Shown: positions 1 through 8,584, numbered from the stretch's first letter. The stretch is DNA of 64,000 nucleotides from Bifidobacterium parmae (GCF_002860365.1 NZ_NMWT01000008.1:1-64000); one strand, 5' to 3'. A program made the numbers and translations. The notes: a model not told the origin generated them from the letters alone.

Positions 1-35
1 CGTTCATCCTGAGCCAGAATCGAACCCTCCACAAA
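1..35 (-). rRNA. rrs: 16S ribosomal RNA, 5' end only (partial)
   Basis: Read on the minus strand, the first bases give GGAGGGTTCGATTCTGGCTC followed by AGGATGAACG, the conserved start of bifidobacterial 16S rRNA, equivalent to AGAGTTTGATCMTGGCTCAG of other bacteria. Aligning it with the E. coli 5' end puts the mature terminus near position 35. The rest of the gene lies to the left of the window. Confidence 0.95.
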
Positions 36-340
36 AAACCTTGCAGAAAGACATCGACAGATGACTCTCAAAAAAAACAATTGACGGAACATCCTATAAG
101 GAAGGACGTTCGCACAAAAACCCCGACACCCATCAAACCCCCTCGGGTACTCCAGGAAAAACCCCGAGCGGGCATCGGACTGGCAATCATTGACTATAAA
201 GAAGTAAGTAGTACAACACGCTCTTGAGTTCTCAAACCACCACACACAGCCAACCCCGGAAACCAACCACACAAAGGGAAGAACCAGAAGCTGACCGGCA
301 GCAAGAGATAAACATACACCACCCCGCACCACACCGCAAA
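36..340 (-). promoter_or_regulatory. rrn leader and probable rrn promoter
   Basis: Upstream of the 16S start the minus strand carries TTTGAGAACTCAAG at about 223-236, the conserved transcribed leader element of actinobacterial rRNA operons, followed by T-rich leader sequence. Further upstream lies a good sigma70-type pair: -35 TTGCGG (334-339) and -10 TATGTT (311-316) with exactly 17 bp between them. The leader element is seen directly. The promoter is inferred from spacing, and others may exist nearer the gene. Confidence 0.6.
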
Positions 341-950
341 CCCACACCACAAAACCACCCCGGAAACGTTGCAAACACAACACTCCCACGGCGTGTCGAA
401 AACAAGCCCAACAAGCCCTACAACCACCACGATACCCACCACCACACCACCACCCACACCACAACCAACACAATTCACCCACAACCAACCAACCATTCAC
501 CCAACCCAACAACCACAACCCGGCGAAACCACCCACCGACGCGCTCCGCGCGCCACCTCCCGCCAGCGGGAGGAACAACACCCAGCCACACGCGGGGCTC
601 CCGCCCCCGCCGGCGGGGGCTCCCGGCGAAGCCGGGTGGGGGTGGTGCCAAACAACCAACAACCACCACCCAACCACCCTCCGACGCGCTGCGCGCGCCA
701 CCTCCCGCCAGCGGGAGGAACAACAAGAAGCCCCGGCCGGCCACGACAAACCAACCAGCCAGCGGGAGGCTTCTAATACGACGAAACCCGTCTCGCGGGG
801 AACGCGGACGGGAATCTGGAAACGAATGGGGCGGACGCCGTTGTCCGTATCTGTATCGGTTGTCGAACTCGCGGCACTCTTCCGATGCCTCAACCTCCCG
901 GCATCGAACAGTCGAACCGCTACTTGGATACTGTCGAATCAGTAGGCGAT
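341..950. repeat. Low-complexity intergenic DNA with three dispersed palindromes
   Basis: About 600 bp without a credible gene. The first half is CCAC-rich on the plus strand. Two near-identical segments at 536-577 and 681-724 contain the palindrome CTCCCGCCAGCGGGAG preceded by a GCGC-rich stem. A related but different palindrome, with CCCCCGCCGGCGGGGG at its core, lies at 596-647. The same palindromes recur at 23.0, 45.3 and 50.5 kb, so they belong to a dispersed family. Long open frames through this stretch are composition artefacts. Confidence 0.7.
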
Positions 951-1067
951 TCAGCGGTTGCCGTGACGACGAGCGGTCTCGGCCATCTTTTCGCGGGCGA
1001 TGCTCTCCGGGAACATGTTGTCCGCGCAGTAGCTGAGGAGATCACCGAAGATGTTCTTGTTGGCCAT
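951..1067 (-). CDS. Small 38-aa protein of unknown function
   Basis: A 38-codon frame starts with ATG at 1067 behind a good ribosome site (GGAAAGG, about 8 nt upstream). It begins MANKNIFGDLLSYC and ends ARRHGNR. The protein is soluble, with mixed charge, and has no signal peptide or membrane segment. I do not recognise it. Support for it being real comes from the ribosome site and from a well-formed promoter with a LacI-type operator directly upstream (1124-1177). No further gene follows in the same direction before the rRNA promoter, so it would be monocistronic. It could also be the surviving head of a deleted sugar-utilisation operon. Confidence 0.6.
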   Translation of the reverse strand: MANKNIFGDLLSYCADNMFPESIAREKMAETARRHGNR

Positions 1068-1123
1068 GATGTCCACCTTTCCTAATCAGTTCCGCCAGCC
1101 TCGTATTCCGGCTGACATCTCAC

Positions 1124-1177
1124 ATGATAGACACTGCCGACTTCTTTTGCAAACGTATTCTGAAACCGGTTTCAGAA
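1124..1177 (-). promoter_or_regulatory. Promoter with LacI-family operator for the 38-aa gene
   Basis: On the minus strand -35 TTGCAA (1147-1152) and -10 TATCAT (1124-1129) are separated by exactly 17 bp. Just upstream, 1158-1177 is a perfect 20-bp palindrome, TTCTGAAACCGGTTTCAGAA, with the central CG and flanking half-sites typical of LacI/GalR-family operators. Its place upstream of -35 leaves open activation or repression by occlusion. No LacI-family gene lies in this window. Confidence 0.7.
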
Positions 1178-1419
1178 CGTTGTCATACCGCCGTTTCCTC
1201 GGCGTGTCGCATCGTAGGCGAGACGCATATCCACCACCGACCGCATCGCTCCAGCCCCGTCGCCGCCCCGTCCACCGGAATGGACCGAGCGGCTCGCCCA
1301 CGCACATCCCGGGAGCCGTCCCATCCCGCACCGTCCCATCCCGCACCGATCGTCCCTATCGCGCAACTGATGTCCCGGCCTACAATGGGACCGAATCCAC
1401 ATCATCGACGAATGGGGGC

Positions 1420-2358
1420 ATGATGAGCGGTCAGCAGACAACCATTTCACCGGAGACGTCATCAACGACGACAGCGAGCACGACGCCGGCGGCATCACCG
1501 GAACTGACGTTGTGCGACAAGACCGGCACGAGCATCCCGCAGATCGGGTTCGGCACGTTCCAGATCCCGCCCGAGGACACGCAGCGCGCGGTCGAGGAGG
1601 CGCTGGAGCTCGGCTACCGGCACATCGACACCGCCGCCGCCTACTACAACGAACAGCAGGTCGGCGACGCATTGCGCGCCACCGGCATGGCGGGCAAGGT
1701 CTGGGTGACCACGAAACTGCGCAACTGCGACCAGGGCTATGACGCGGCACGCGTCGCGTTCGACGAGTCCCGCCGCAAGCTGGGCGTCGACGTCATCGAC
1801 ATGTATCTCATCCACTGGCCGTTCCCCGCCGCCGGCTTCTACCGCGAGACGTGGCGCGCCCTGCTGAAGCTGCGCGACGAGGGCGCGATCCGCGTGCCGG
1901 GCGTGAGCAACTTCCTGCCCGAGCATCTGCGCGCGATCATCGAGGATTCCGGCGAGGCGCCGGCCGTGAACCAGATCGAGGTGCATCCGCGCTTCAACCA
2001 GCCGGGCGTGCGCGCGTTCTGCAAGGCGCACGGCATCGCGGTCGAGGCGTACAGCCCGCTCGGCCACGGCAGGGACATCGCATCCGAACCGGTCACGAAG
2101 GCGGCGGAGGCGCACGGCGTAACGCCCGGACAGGTGGTGCTGCGCTGGCATACGCAGGAGGGGCGCATCGTCATTCCGAAGTCGAAGCATGCGGAGCGTA
2201 TGCGCGAGAACCTCGCGAGCGCCGGTTTCGACCTGACCGCCGCCGAGATCGCCGCCATCGACGCGCTCGACGACCCGCACGCGAACGTGAGTTCCGATCC
2301 GGCCACGTTCACGCACTCCCAGTCGTGGGCGGACCAGCACGTGCGCGGCAACATCTGA
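1420..2358 (+). CDS. Aldo/keto reductase, 2,5-diketogluconate reductase type
   Basis: A 312-aa cytosolic NADPH-dependent oxidoreductase of the AKR superfamily reducing carbonyls to alcohols; the natural substrate is not evident. The catalytic tetrad is visible: Asp70 and Tyr75 in RHIDTAAAYYNE, Lys99 in VTTKL, His132 in LIHWP. The C-terminal cofactor motif IPKSKHAERMREN is present. The frame is open far upstream, but ATG 1420 follows a GGGGG ribosome site, and the first 28 residues are Ser/Thr-rich and outside the barrel, so a slightly later start is possible. It is a lone gene followed by a strong terminator. A relative with the same residues lies at 56.1 kb. Confidence 0.88.
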   Translation: MMSGQQTTISPETSSTTTASTTPAASPELTLCDKTGTSIPQIGFGTFQIPPEDTQRAVEEALELGYRHIDTAAAYYNEQQVGDALRATGMAGKVWVTTKLRNCDQGYDAARVAFDESRRKLGVDVIDMYLIHWPFPAAGFYRETWRALLKLRDEGAIRVPGVSNFLPEHLRAIIEDSGEAPAVNQIEVHPRFNQPGVRAFCKAHGIAVEAYSPLGHGRDIASEPVTKAAEAHGVTPGQVVLRWHTQEGRIVIPKSKHAERMRENLASAGFDLTAAEIAAIDALDDPHANVSSDPATFTHSQSWADQHVRGNI

Positions 2359-2403
2359 GCCGACGCTCGCGTCCACTTCCGCGGTAAGGACCGCGGACGG
2401 AGA

Positions 2404-2450
2404 ACGGGAACGGCGCTCCCTCCTCACCTTGGAGGGAGCGCCGTTCCCGT
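2404..2450. terminator. Bidirectional hairpin terminator
   Basis: A near-perfect inverted repeat of about 20 bp per arm (ACGGGAACGGCGCTCCCTCC and its complement) with a 7-nt loop sits between the aldo/keto reductase and the convergent surface-protein gene. It can serve both strands. A T-rich tract is weak on either side. Confidence 0.8.
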
Positions 2451-2511
2451 CATATGGCGTCATGACGACCGTATGACGGTCATCGCGACGTCACCGGATA
2501 CCGTCCGGGAG

Positions 2512-4296
2512 TCACTCGGCGCGCTTGCGTGCGAGCACGATGCCGGCGGCGGCGAGCGCCAGCGCGGCGATGGCGATGGCGGAGACAGAGGAGCCGGTCC
2601 TGGACAGGTTCTTCGTGCTCTTCTTCACCGTCGTGGTCTTCTTGGCCGCGGTACCCTTGGCCGTCGTGGTCTTCTTCGCGGCCGGCTTCTGGGCCGTGGG
2701 CTTGGAGGCGGGCTTGGTCTGGTCGCCGGGCTGCGGCTTGGTCTCGTTCTTCTTCCAGCCGGCGTACACGGTGGTGTCGGCGAAGAGCTTCAGCTCCTTG
2801 AGGTCGACGGTCGTGGTGAGGTCCTTGTCGGTGTACCAGCCGGTGAATGTGTAGCCGTCGCGCGTGGTGGCGGCGTCGCCGTCGTAGCCTTCGCCGGCCT
2901 TGACCTGCTGCGGGGCGATGGCGCTGCCGCCGTTGGTCTCGAAGGTGAGCGTGAACGTCTCGTCGGCCTTGACCCACTTGGCGTAGAACGCGGCCCATCC
3001 CTTTTCGGCGAGCGTGTGCTGCGCGTCGATCGGGCTGCCGGCCAGATTCTTGTTGTCGTACCAGCCGGCGAACACGTAGCCGTCCTTCGTGCCCTGCAGG
3101 TCGGCGAAGTCGTAGCAGTCGGCGATGGGCTTGCCGATGGTGCACAGCACGGACTGGTCGGACGCCTCGGAATCAGGGTCGGAGTAGAAGTGGTAGAACG
3201 CGGTGGCGGGTTCCGGCTCGTTCTTCTTCCAGCCGGCGTACACGGTGGTGTCCTGTTCGATCTTGAAGTTGATCAGGTCGAAGCGCTGGGTGAGGTCCTT
3301 GTCGGCGTACCAGCCGGTGAACGTGTAGCCGTCGCGTGTGGGTTCGTCCGGATAGTAGGTGCCGCCTTCCTGGACCGGCTGCGGGGCGATGGCGCTGCCG
3401 CCGTTGGTCTCGAAGGTGAGCGTGAACGTCTTGGGCTTGGGCGCTTCGGTCTTGACGGCGAGCCTGACCGGCGTGGTCAGCTTCCATGTCTTGGCGTTCT
3501 CGTCGTAGGTGAATGTGGCGGTGTAGTTCGTGCCGCTCCACGACTTGTCGAAGTCGGTGGCTTTGACCGACGGCGTGAGCCACGAGAACTTGCTCATGAC
3601 CATGGTCCAGCCGTTGGACAGGTTGTTGGAGCCCAGCGTCGCCTGGATGGTCCAGACGCCGTTCGATTGGACGGGCTGGCCGAACTCGTATCCGCCAAGG
3701 AACTCGTTGAGGTTCGTCTCGATCGTCGCATTGCCAGCGTCCGGGGCGACGACGACCACGGTGCCGTCCTGTTCGGCGAGATTGTACCTGTCGACCGTCG
3801 GCGCGGATGCCGTCGGTTGCGCCGGAACCACGGCCGTCGGTTGCGCCGCAGCGGGGGCATGCGTCATCGCCGGAGCCTGCGTCGCGGCCGGTGCCGGAGC
3901 GGACTGTACCGGCGCCGGAGAGGCGGCCTTCGCGACCGGCGCGGCCGGTGCCGACGTCTTCGCCGTCGGAGCCGCCGCCGGTGCGGCCGGAGCCGACGAC
4001 GACGTGCTCTGCGGCTTGGACGTGTTCTGCGACTGCGTCGCGGCGGACGCAGCCGCACCGGACTGCGCCGTCGTCTGCGCGGCGGCCGCCGCGGCGGACG
4101 GTGCCGCGCCTTCCGCGGCGCTGGCGGTCATGGCGAGGCCCGCGGACGGGACGATCATGCCGATGGTGAGCAGCGCGGCGATCAACGGACGCTTGAACGC
4201 GCCGGTGTGACGCGTGTCCTTCTGTGTCGTTGTTTCCTCCTCACGGGAGGCAGGGGACGGCGCCCGCACATCGGCCGGTCCGACGCGGCGCGGCAC
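2512..4296 (-). CDS. Sortase-anchored surface protein with InlB-type B repeats
   Basis: A 594-aa secreted wall protein. After a long N-region a signal peptide runs through FKRPLIAALLTIGMIVPSAG and ends AMTASAAEG. Then follow an Ala/Pro/Thr-rich stalk, a unique beta-rich domain, and three Listeria-Bacteroides (Flg_new/InlB B) repeats recognisable by FETNGGSAIAPQ, DGYTFTGWY and TTVYAGWKK; the middle copy is divergent. The tail is a Lys/Thr-rich spacer, the sorting motif LSRTG, a hydrophobic helix and RKRAE. Family knowledge links such proteins to adhesion. The start is uncertain: a GTG at 4296 has a GGGGAGGGGAC site, while the strongest ribosome site (GAGGAGGAA near 4235) is not followed by any usual start codon. 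Monocistronic. Confidence 0.85.
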   Translation of the reverse strand: MPRRVGPADVRAPSPASREEETTTQKDTRHTGAFKRPLIAALLTIGMIVPSAGLAMTASAAEGAAPSAAAAAAQTTAQSGAAASAATQSQNTSKPQSTSSSAPAAPAAAPTAKTSAPAAPVAKAASPAPVQSAPAPAATQAPAMTHAPAAAQPTAVVPAQPTASAPTVDRYNLAEQDGTVVVVAPDAGNATIETNLNEFLGGYEFGQPVQSNGVWTIQATLGSNNLSNGWTMVMSKFSWLTPSVKATDFDKSWSGTNYTATFTYDENAKTWKLTTPVRLAVKTEAPKPKTFTLTFETNGGSAIAPQPVQEGGTYYPDEPTRDGYTFTGWYADKDLTQRFDLINFKIEQDTTVYAGWKKNEPEPATAFYHFYSDPDSEASDQSVLCTIGKPIADCYDFADLQGTKDGYVFAGWYDNKNLAGSPIDAQHTLAEKGWAAFYAKWVKADETFTLTFETNGGSAIAPQQVKAGEGYDGDAATTRDGYTFTGWYTDKDLTTTVDLKELKLFADTTVYAGWKKNETKPQPGDQTKPASKPTAQKPAAKKTTTAKGTAAKKTTTVKKSTKNLSRTGSSVSAIAIAALALAAAGIVLARKRAE

Positions 4297-4400
4297 CGTC
4301 CCCTCCCCTCTCGCCCTCCATCATCGTCCGGCCATGCCGCGCCCGGACGGACGCGGATGAACGCGCGGGTGAACGTTGGGGGAACAACAGGCCATGCCGG

Positions 4401-6278
4401 TCAGATCACGTGATACTCCCTGAGCAGCGTGGCGATGTCAGTGCCGTCGAGCTTCTTCAGCACCTTGCCGAGCACGGCGCGTTCCACGAAGTTGAGCTTC
4501 ATGTCCGTGACAGGCGCGCCGTCGCGCAGCTTCACGGTGGCGTTGAGCAGGTTCCTCACGTCGTAGACGCTGCCCCACACCTCGGGTACGCCGCGGTCCA
4601 CGTCGAGCAGCGTGTAGACGGCCTCCATGCCGGTGCGCATCGAGTATTCGGTGGTGAAGATCGTGTCGCGCGGAGTCTCGGCGAACTGGCCAAGGAACGC
4701 GAAGTTGACGGCGCCGTCGGGCACGACGTCCGGACGGTCGCCGGCGGCGCGCGGCATGAAGAACGCGGTGATGTACGGCATCATGACCGGCACCGTGTTG
4801 GCGTGCTTCGCGGCGAGCGCCTCGATTCTCTCCGTCGGCACGCCCATGTGGTAGAGCCATTCGGCGCAGATCTCCTCGCCGGTGCATTCGGTCATCGGCT
4901 TCTTCACGTAGTCGCCGGGCTTGTCGGGGAACAGGCCGTACACCCACACGCACAGCTGGTCCTTGCTCTGGTCGCGGAACTGCTGCTGGCGGTTGAGGGT
5001 CCAGCTCATCAGCCAGCTGGAGTCGGTGACGGTGACGATGCCGCCGGTCACGACGCGGCCCGAGAACGGGTCGCGCTTGCAGATGCGCTGGATGTAGGGC
5101 GGGATCTCGCCGTCGAGCGTGGTGACGGTGGCGCTCATCCACTTGGTGGCCTGCGGGTCGGAGCAGAACGTGTCGGGGTGTCCGAAGCTCGGGTCCTGCG
5201 CGGCGATGCGGCGCCACATGTCCCAGCCGCCGCCCGGCTTCAGGTCCGGGTTCCACGGCGCGGGCGCATGCTGCGAACCCATGGTGGAGTTCTCGACGCA
5301 ACCGCCGTTGGTGATGAACACGTAGTCGTTCTCGGTCAGGTCGATGGAGGATTTGTCGCCCTCGTGGTCGAGGTCGAGGCGCACGGCGATCTTCTTCGTG
5401 GCGCTGCCGTACGGGTTGCGCTTGAACACGCCGGAGGTCGCCTGGATCTTGAGGATCGTGTCCTGGCCGACGCCGGTACGCTCGCGCTTCGGCCCGTCGC
5501 CGCCGCCGATCGCGAATTCGACGTTCTCGACCTTGGTTCCGTAGCGGAATTCGACGCCGTGCGATTCGAGGTACCTGACCATCGGCAGGATCATCGACTC
5601 GTACTGGTTGTAGCGGGTGAAGCGCAGGGCGCTGAAGTCCGGCAGGCCGCCGATGTGGTGGATGTAGCGCTTGATGTACAGCTTCATCTCCAGCGCGGAA
5701 TGCCAGTTCTCGAACGCGAACATGGTGCGCCAGTACATCCAGAAGTTGGAGTCGAGCACCTCGTCGTCGAAGAAGTCGGTGATCGGCTTGTCGTAGAGCT
5801 CCTCGTCGGGGGTGAAGAAGAGCTTCATGATCTCCTGCGCGGCCTTGTCGGACAGTCCGAACCGGCCCTTGGTGCCGGCGTCCTTGCCTTGGTCCTTGGT
5901 GGCGCGGCACAGCGAGTAGTTCGGGTCCTCCTTGTTGAGCCAGTAGTACTCGTCGAGCACGGAGACGTCGGGGTCCTCGATGGAGGGGATGGAGCGGAAC
6001 AGGTCCCACATCACCTCGAAGTGGTTGTCCATCTCGCGCCCGCCGCGCATCACGTAGCCGAGTCCGGGGATCTGGGCGCCGTCGCACGCGCCGCCGGGCA
6101 CGTCGTCCTTCTCGATGATGTGGATGTTCTTGCCGGGCATCTGCGCGTCGCGCACGAGATAGCATGCGGCGGACAGGGCCGCGAGCCCGGTGCCGATGAT
6201 GTACGCGTGCTTGCCGTCGACGCCTTCGGGCTTCTTCGGCCGCGCGAACGCCTCGTAGTTGCCGTTGGAGTAATACAT
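4401..6278 (-). CDS. ohyA: Oleate hydratase (myosin-cross-reactive antigen family)
   Basis: A 625-aa FAD enzyme that adds water to the cis-9 double bond of oleic acid and related unsaturated fatty acids, giving 10-hydroxy acids; in bifidobacteria this family is linked to fatty-acid stress tolerance. The N-terminus has the dinucleotide-binding fold (AYIIGTGLAALSAA) with the acidic end of the second strand (IHIIEKDDVPGGACDG). Full length for the family. ATG 6278 has a strong AAGGAGGCGGC site. Alone on its strand. A perfect GTTGAC inverted repeat lies about 20 bp upstream of the start and probably binds a regulator. Confidence 0.95.
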   Translation of the reverse strand: MYYSNGNYEAFARPKKPEGVDGKHAYIIGTGLAALSAACYLVRDAQMPGKNIHIIEKDDVPGGACDGAQIPGLGYVMRGGREMDNHFEVMWDLFRSIPSIEDPDVSVLDEYYWLNKEDPNYSLCRATKDQGKDAGTKGRFGLSDKAAQEIMKLFFTPDEELYDKPITDFFDDEVLDSNFWMYWRTMFAFENWHSALEMKLYIKRYIHHIGGLPDFSALRFTRYNQYESMILPMVRYLESHGVEFRYGTKVENVEFAIGGGDGPKRERTGVGQDTILKIQATSGVFKRNPYGSATKKIAVRLDLDHEGDKSSIDLTENDYVFITNGGCVENSTMGSQHAPAPWNPDLKPGGGWDMWRRIAAQDPSFGHPDTFCSDPQATKWMSATVTTLDGEIPPYIQRICKRDPFSGRVVTGGIVTVTDSSWLMSWTLNRQQQFRDQSKDQLCVWVYGLFPDKPGDYVKKPMTECTGEEICAEWLYHMGVPTERIEALAAKHANTVPVMMPYITAFFMPRAAGDRPDVVPDGAVNFAFLGQFAETPRDTIFTTEYSMRTGMEAVYTLLDVDRGVPEVWGSVYDVRNLLNATVKLRDGAPVTDMKLNFVERAVLGKVLKKLDGTDIATLLREYHVI

Positions 6279-6299
6279 ATGCCGCCTCCTTGAGGATAT

Positions 6300-6316
6300 G
6301 TTGACAGACCGTCAAC
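6300..6316 (-). promoter_or_regulatory. Inverted-repeat operator upstream of oleate hydratase
   Basis: GTTGAC-(5 nt)-GTCAAC, perfect 6-bp arms, 22 bp before the ohyA start codon. The size and spacing suit a TetR-type dimer, which would fit a fatty-acid-responsive repressor, but no such gene is next to it. The regulator is inference. Confidence 0.5.
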
Positions 6317-6506
6317 TCTGCCTATCGGTCATCTTGCCGCACTTCGCTCTCCCCTGCCATAGACAGTACACCTGTGTTTCGCGCAAATACGGCAACGACC
6401 GGCGGAACGGCGCGACGAAGTCCGCCCCGCGCGCGACGGCGACGACAGGCGTGCGACGGCGGGCGCATCGGCGCGCCCGCGACATGTCCGGCATACGGCG
6501 TTTGCG

Positions 6507-6549
6507 TTGAAGCGCACTTGAAGTGCTTCAATGGATTGTGAGCGATAAC
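6507..6549 (+). promoter_or_regulatory. LacI-family operator pair before the aldo/keto reductase
   Basis: Two LacI-like sites lie 28-70 bp before ATG 6577. One is TTGAAGTGCTTCAA (6518-6531), part of a larger nested palindrome starting at 6507 with a repeated TTGAAGC half-site. The second is TGTGAGCGATAACA (6536-6549), strikingly like the core of the E. coli lac operator. Core promoter elements are not clear. Confidence 0.55.
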
Positions 6550-6576
6550 ACCTGAATCACAGAAAGAGCAGCAACG

Positions 6577-7554
6577 ATGAAGTACCGCAACGTAGGCAAG
6601 TCCGGACTGAAGATCAGCGAGATCGCGCTGGGCAGCTGGGTGACCGACCTCAAAGGCACCTCCGCCGAGGACGTGGCGAAGCAGACCGTCGACCTCGCGT
6701 TCGACAACGGCGTGAACTTCTTCGACTGCGCCGACGCGTACTCCGCGGGCGCGGCCGAACGGTTCTTCGGCGAGGTGCTGAGCCGCTTCCCGCGCCGCGA
6801 GCTCGTCATCTCCTCGAAGGTGTTCTTCCCCACCGGGGACGGCGTGAACGACCGCGGCCTGTCGCGCAAGCACATCTTCGAAAGCTGCGAGCAGAGCCTG
6901 AAGAACATGCGCACCGACTACCTCGACCTCTACTACTGCCACCGCTTCGACGAGTCCACCGACCTGGAGGAGACGCTGCGCGCGATGAGCGACCTCGTCG
7001 CGCAGGGCAAGGTCCTCTACTACGGCGTCTCCGAGGAGTGGGGCGGCGCAAGGCTCCAGGAGGCGCAGCGCATCATCGACCACCTCGGCCTCTACCCGAT
7101 CACCGTGGTGCAGCCGCAGTACAACCTCGCCGACCGCTACATCGAACACGAGATCATGGGCGTGTGCTCGAAGCTCGGCATCGGCATCACCACGTTCTCC
7201 CCGCTCGCGCAGGGCCTGCTCACCGGCAAGTACCGCAAGGGACAACCGCTGCCGGCCGGCTCCCGCGCCACCTGGCAGGCCGACCACCAGATCAACGACC
7301 TGCTCACCGATGCCAACCTCGACATGGTCGAGAAGCTGCGCGGCGTGGCCGACGAACTCGGCACGAACCTGCCGGTGCTCTCCCTCGCCTGGATCCTCCA
7401 GCACAAGGAGATCAGCTGCGTGATCGCCGGCGCCAGCAAGCCCAGCCAGCTGGAGAACAACCTCAAGGCCTCCGGCTTCGAGATCCCCGCCGACGCGATG
7501 GCCGAGATCGACGCGATCACCGGCTTCCACCGCTTCGAGCGCCACGTCGGCTGA
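6577..7554 (+). CDS. Aldo/keto reductase, potassium-channel beta-subunit-like
   Basis: A 325-aa NADPH-dependent oxidoreductase of the AKR6/AKR7-like branch. Catalytic residues are visible: Asp50 and Tyr55 in FFDCADAY, Lys81 in ISSKVFF, His122 in YYCHRFD; the cofactor loop is SWILQHKEISCVIAGASKPS. Full length. The start is clear although the ribosome site (AAAGAG) is modest. The physiological substrate is unknown. The upstream region has two LacI-type operators, suggesting control by sugar availability. It converges with the RpiR-type regulator gene. Confidence 0.88.
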   Translation: MKYRNVGKSGLKISEIALGSWVTDLKGTSAEDVAKQTVDLAFDNGVNFFDCADAYSAGAAERFFGEVLSRFPRRELVISSKVFFPTGDGVNDRGLSRKHIFESCEQSLKNMRTDYLDLYYCHRFDESTDLEETLRAMSDLVAQGKVLYYGVSEEWGGARLQEAQRIIDHLGLYPITVVQPQYNLADRYIEHEIMGVCSKLGIGITTFSPLAQGLLTGKYRKGQPLPAGSRATWQADHQINDLLTDANLDMVEKLRGVADELGTNLPVLSLAWILQHKEISCVIAGASKPSQLENNLKASGFEIPADAMAEIDAITGFHRFERHVG

Positions 7555-7569
7555 GCCGCGAGGCTCAGC
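7550..7569. terminator. Palindrome spanning two convergent stop codons
   Basis: A perfect 8-bp-arm hairpin (GCTGAGCC, 4-nt loop, GGCTCAGC) includes the TGA of the aldo/keto reductase on one arm and the TGA of the RpiR-type gene on the other. No T-tract follows, so it is a compact bidirectional terminator candidate rather than a classical one. Confidence 0.55.
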
Positions 7570-8467
7570 TCCGGTACTCCCGGTCCGCGATCATCCTGCC
7601 CGACTGGTCGAGCGCGGTGGAGAACCGGCCGTAGTCGGACAGGATCACACCCATGTAGAGCATGTCGACGAGCGCCACGTTCGCGACGCGCGAGAAGATC
7701 GCGTTGCCGTAGATCGTATGCGAACCGGATCCGGTGATCAGCGTCACGTCGGCGGAACCGGCCAACGGCGAGCCGACGTGATTGGTCACGGCGATGGTGC
7801 GCGCGCCCGCCATCTTGGCGAGGCGCAGCGCCTTCACCGTGTCCGCCGACGATCCGGAATGGGAGAACGCGATCGCCACGTCGTCGCCGGTGAGATGCCC
7901 CGCGCCGATCTGCTGGAGGTAGGCGTCCGTGTTGAGACGGCAGTCCAATCCCAGGTACATGAGTTTGGTGAACAGGTCGGTGGCGGGCACGAGCGAGTTC
8001 TCCACGCCATAGATGTCGATGGCATCCGCGCCGGCGAGCAGCGTCGTCGCCTTGCGGAACGCCTTCACGTCGAGCGAACGCCGCAGTTCGTCGATGAGCG
8101 ACGTGGCGCCGGCGGCCGCCTTGGAGGGCACGCTCTCCGGATCGTCCCACGGGTTAAGGTCGAATCCCTCCAACGGATCGAACGTCACCTGACGCTCCGC
8201 CTCGGGGTGACGCAGCACGTAGCGCAGCTCACGATAGCCGCCGAATCCGAGTTTGCGGGAGAAGCGGATCACGGTCGGCTGGCTGACGTGCGTCGCCTCG
8301 GCGAGCTGGCCGACGGTCAGCCCCGCCGCCTCCTCGATATGGTCGCGGATGTACCGGGCGACGGACCGCTCGGCCGGTCTCAATGACGGATACACATGGT
8401 CGATGCGCTCGCGAATTCCCACCGAAGGCTGCAAGGTTTCATCTCCTCGCGACAGTTCCACCATCAT
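7565..8467 (-). CDS. MurR/RpiR-family transcriptional regulator
   Basis: A 300-aa regulator. Residues about 15-90 are the RpiR helix-turn-helix domain (RSVARYIRDHIEEAAGLTVG, then THVSQPTVIRFSRKLGF). Residues about 125-270 are a SIS sugar-phosphate-binding domain (DAIDIYGVENS, AIAFSHSGSSADTVKALRLA, GARTIAVTNH). Members usually sense phosphosugars. It lies on the same strand 117 bp downstream of the ion permease and may be cotranscribed with it. ATG 8467 or the next ATG are both possible starts. Confidence 0.9.
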   Translation of the reverse strand: MMVELSRGDETLQPSVGIRERIDHVYPSLRPAERSVARYIRDHIEEAAGLTVGQLAEATHVSQPTVIRFSRKLGFGGYRELRYVLRHPEAERQVTFDPLEGFDLNPWDDPESVPSKAAAGATSLIDELRRSLDVKAFRKATTLLAGADAIDIYGVENSLVPATDLFTKLMYLGLDCRLNTDAYLQQIGAGHLTGDDVAIAFSHSGSSADTVKALRLAKMAGARTIAVTNHVGSPLAGSADVTLITGSGSHTIYGNAIFSRVANVALVDMLYMGVILSDYGRFSTALDQSGRMIADREYRS

Positions 8468-8584
8468 CTCGTATTGTCGAGGACGACGATAGCCCGCCCG
8501 GGTGTGCCGCCGGCTGACGAAACCTGACCGACAGATGAACCGTACGTTAACTTTCCGCGCCGACCGCCACCGGTTCCGAGCCGC

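Noticed and set aside
224-1036. A 270-codon plus-strand frame at the left end
   Set aside because: It runs through CCAC repeats and palindromes, has low-complexity His/Pro/Thr content, and lies opposite the rrn leader and the 38-aa gene.
2473-4413. Long plus-strand frame opposite the surface-protein gene
   Set aside because: It is a shadow frame of high-GC coding DNA, Gly/Leu/Arg-rich, with no recognisable domain.
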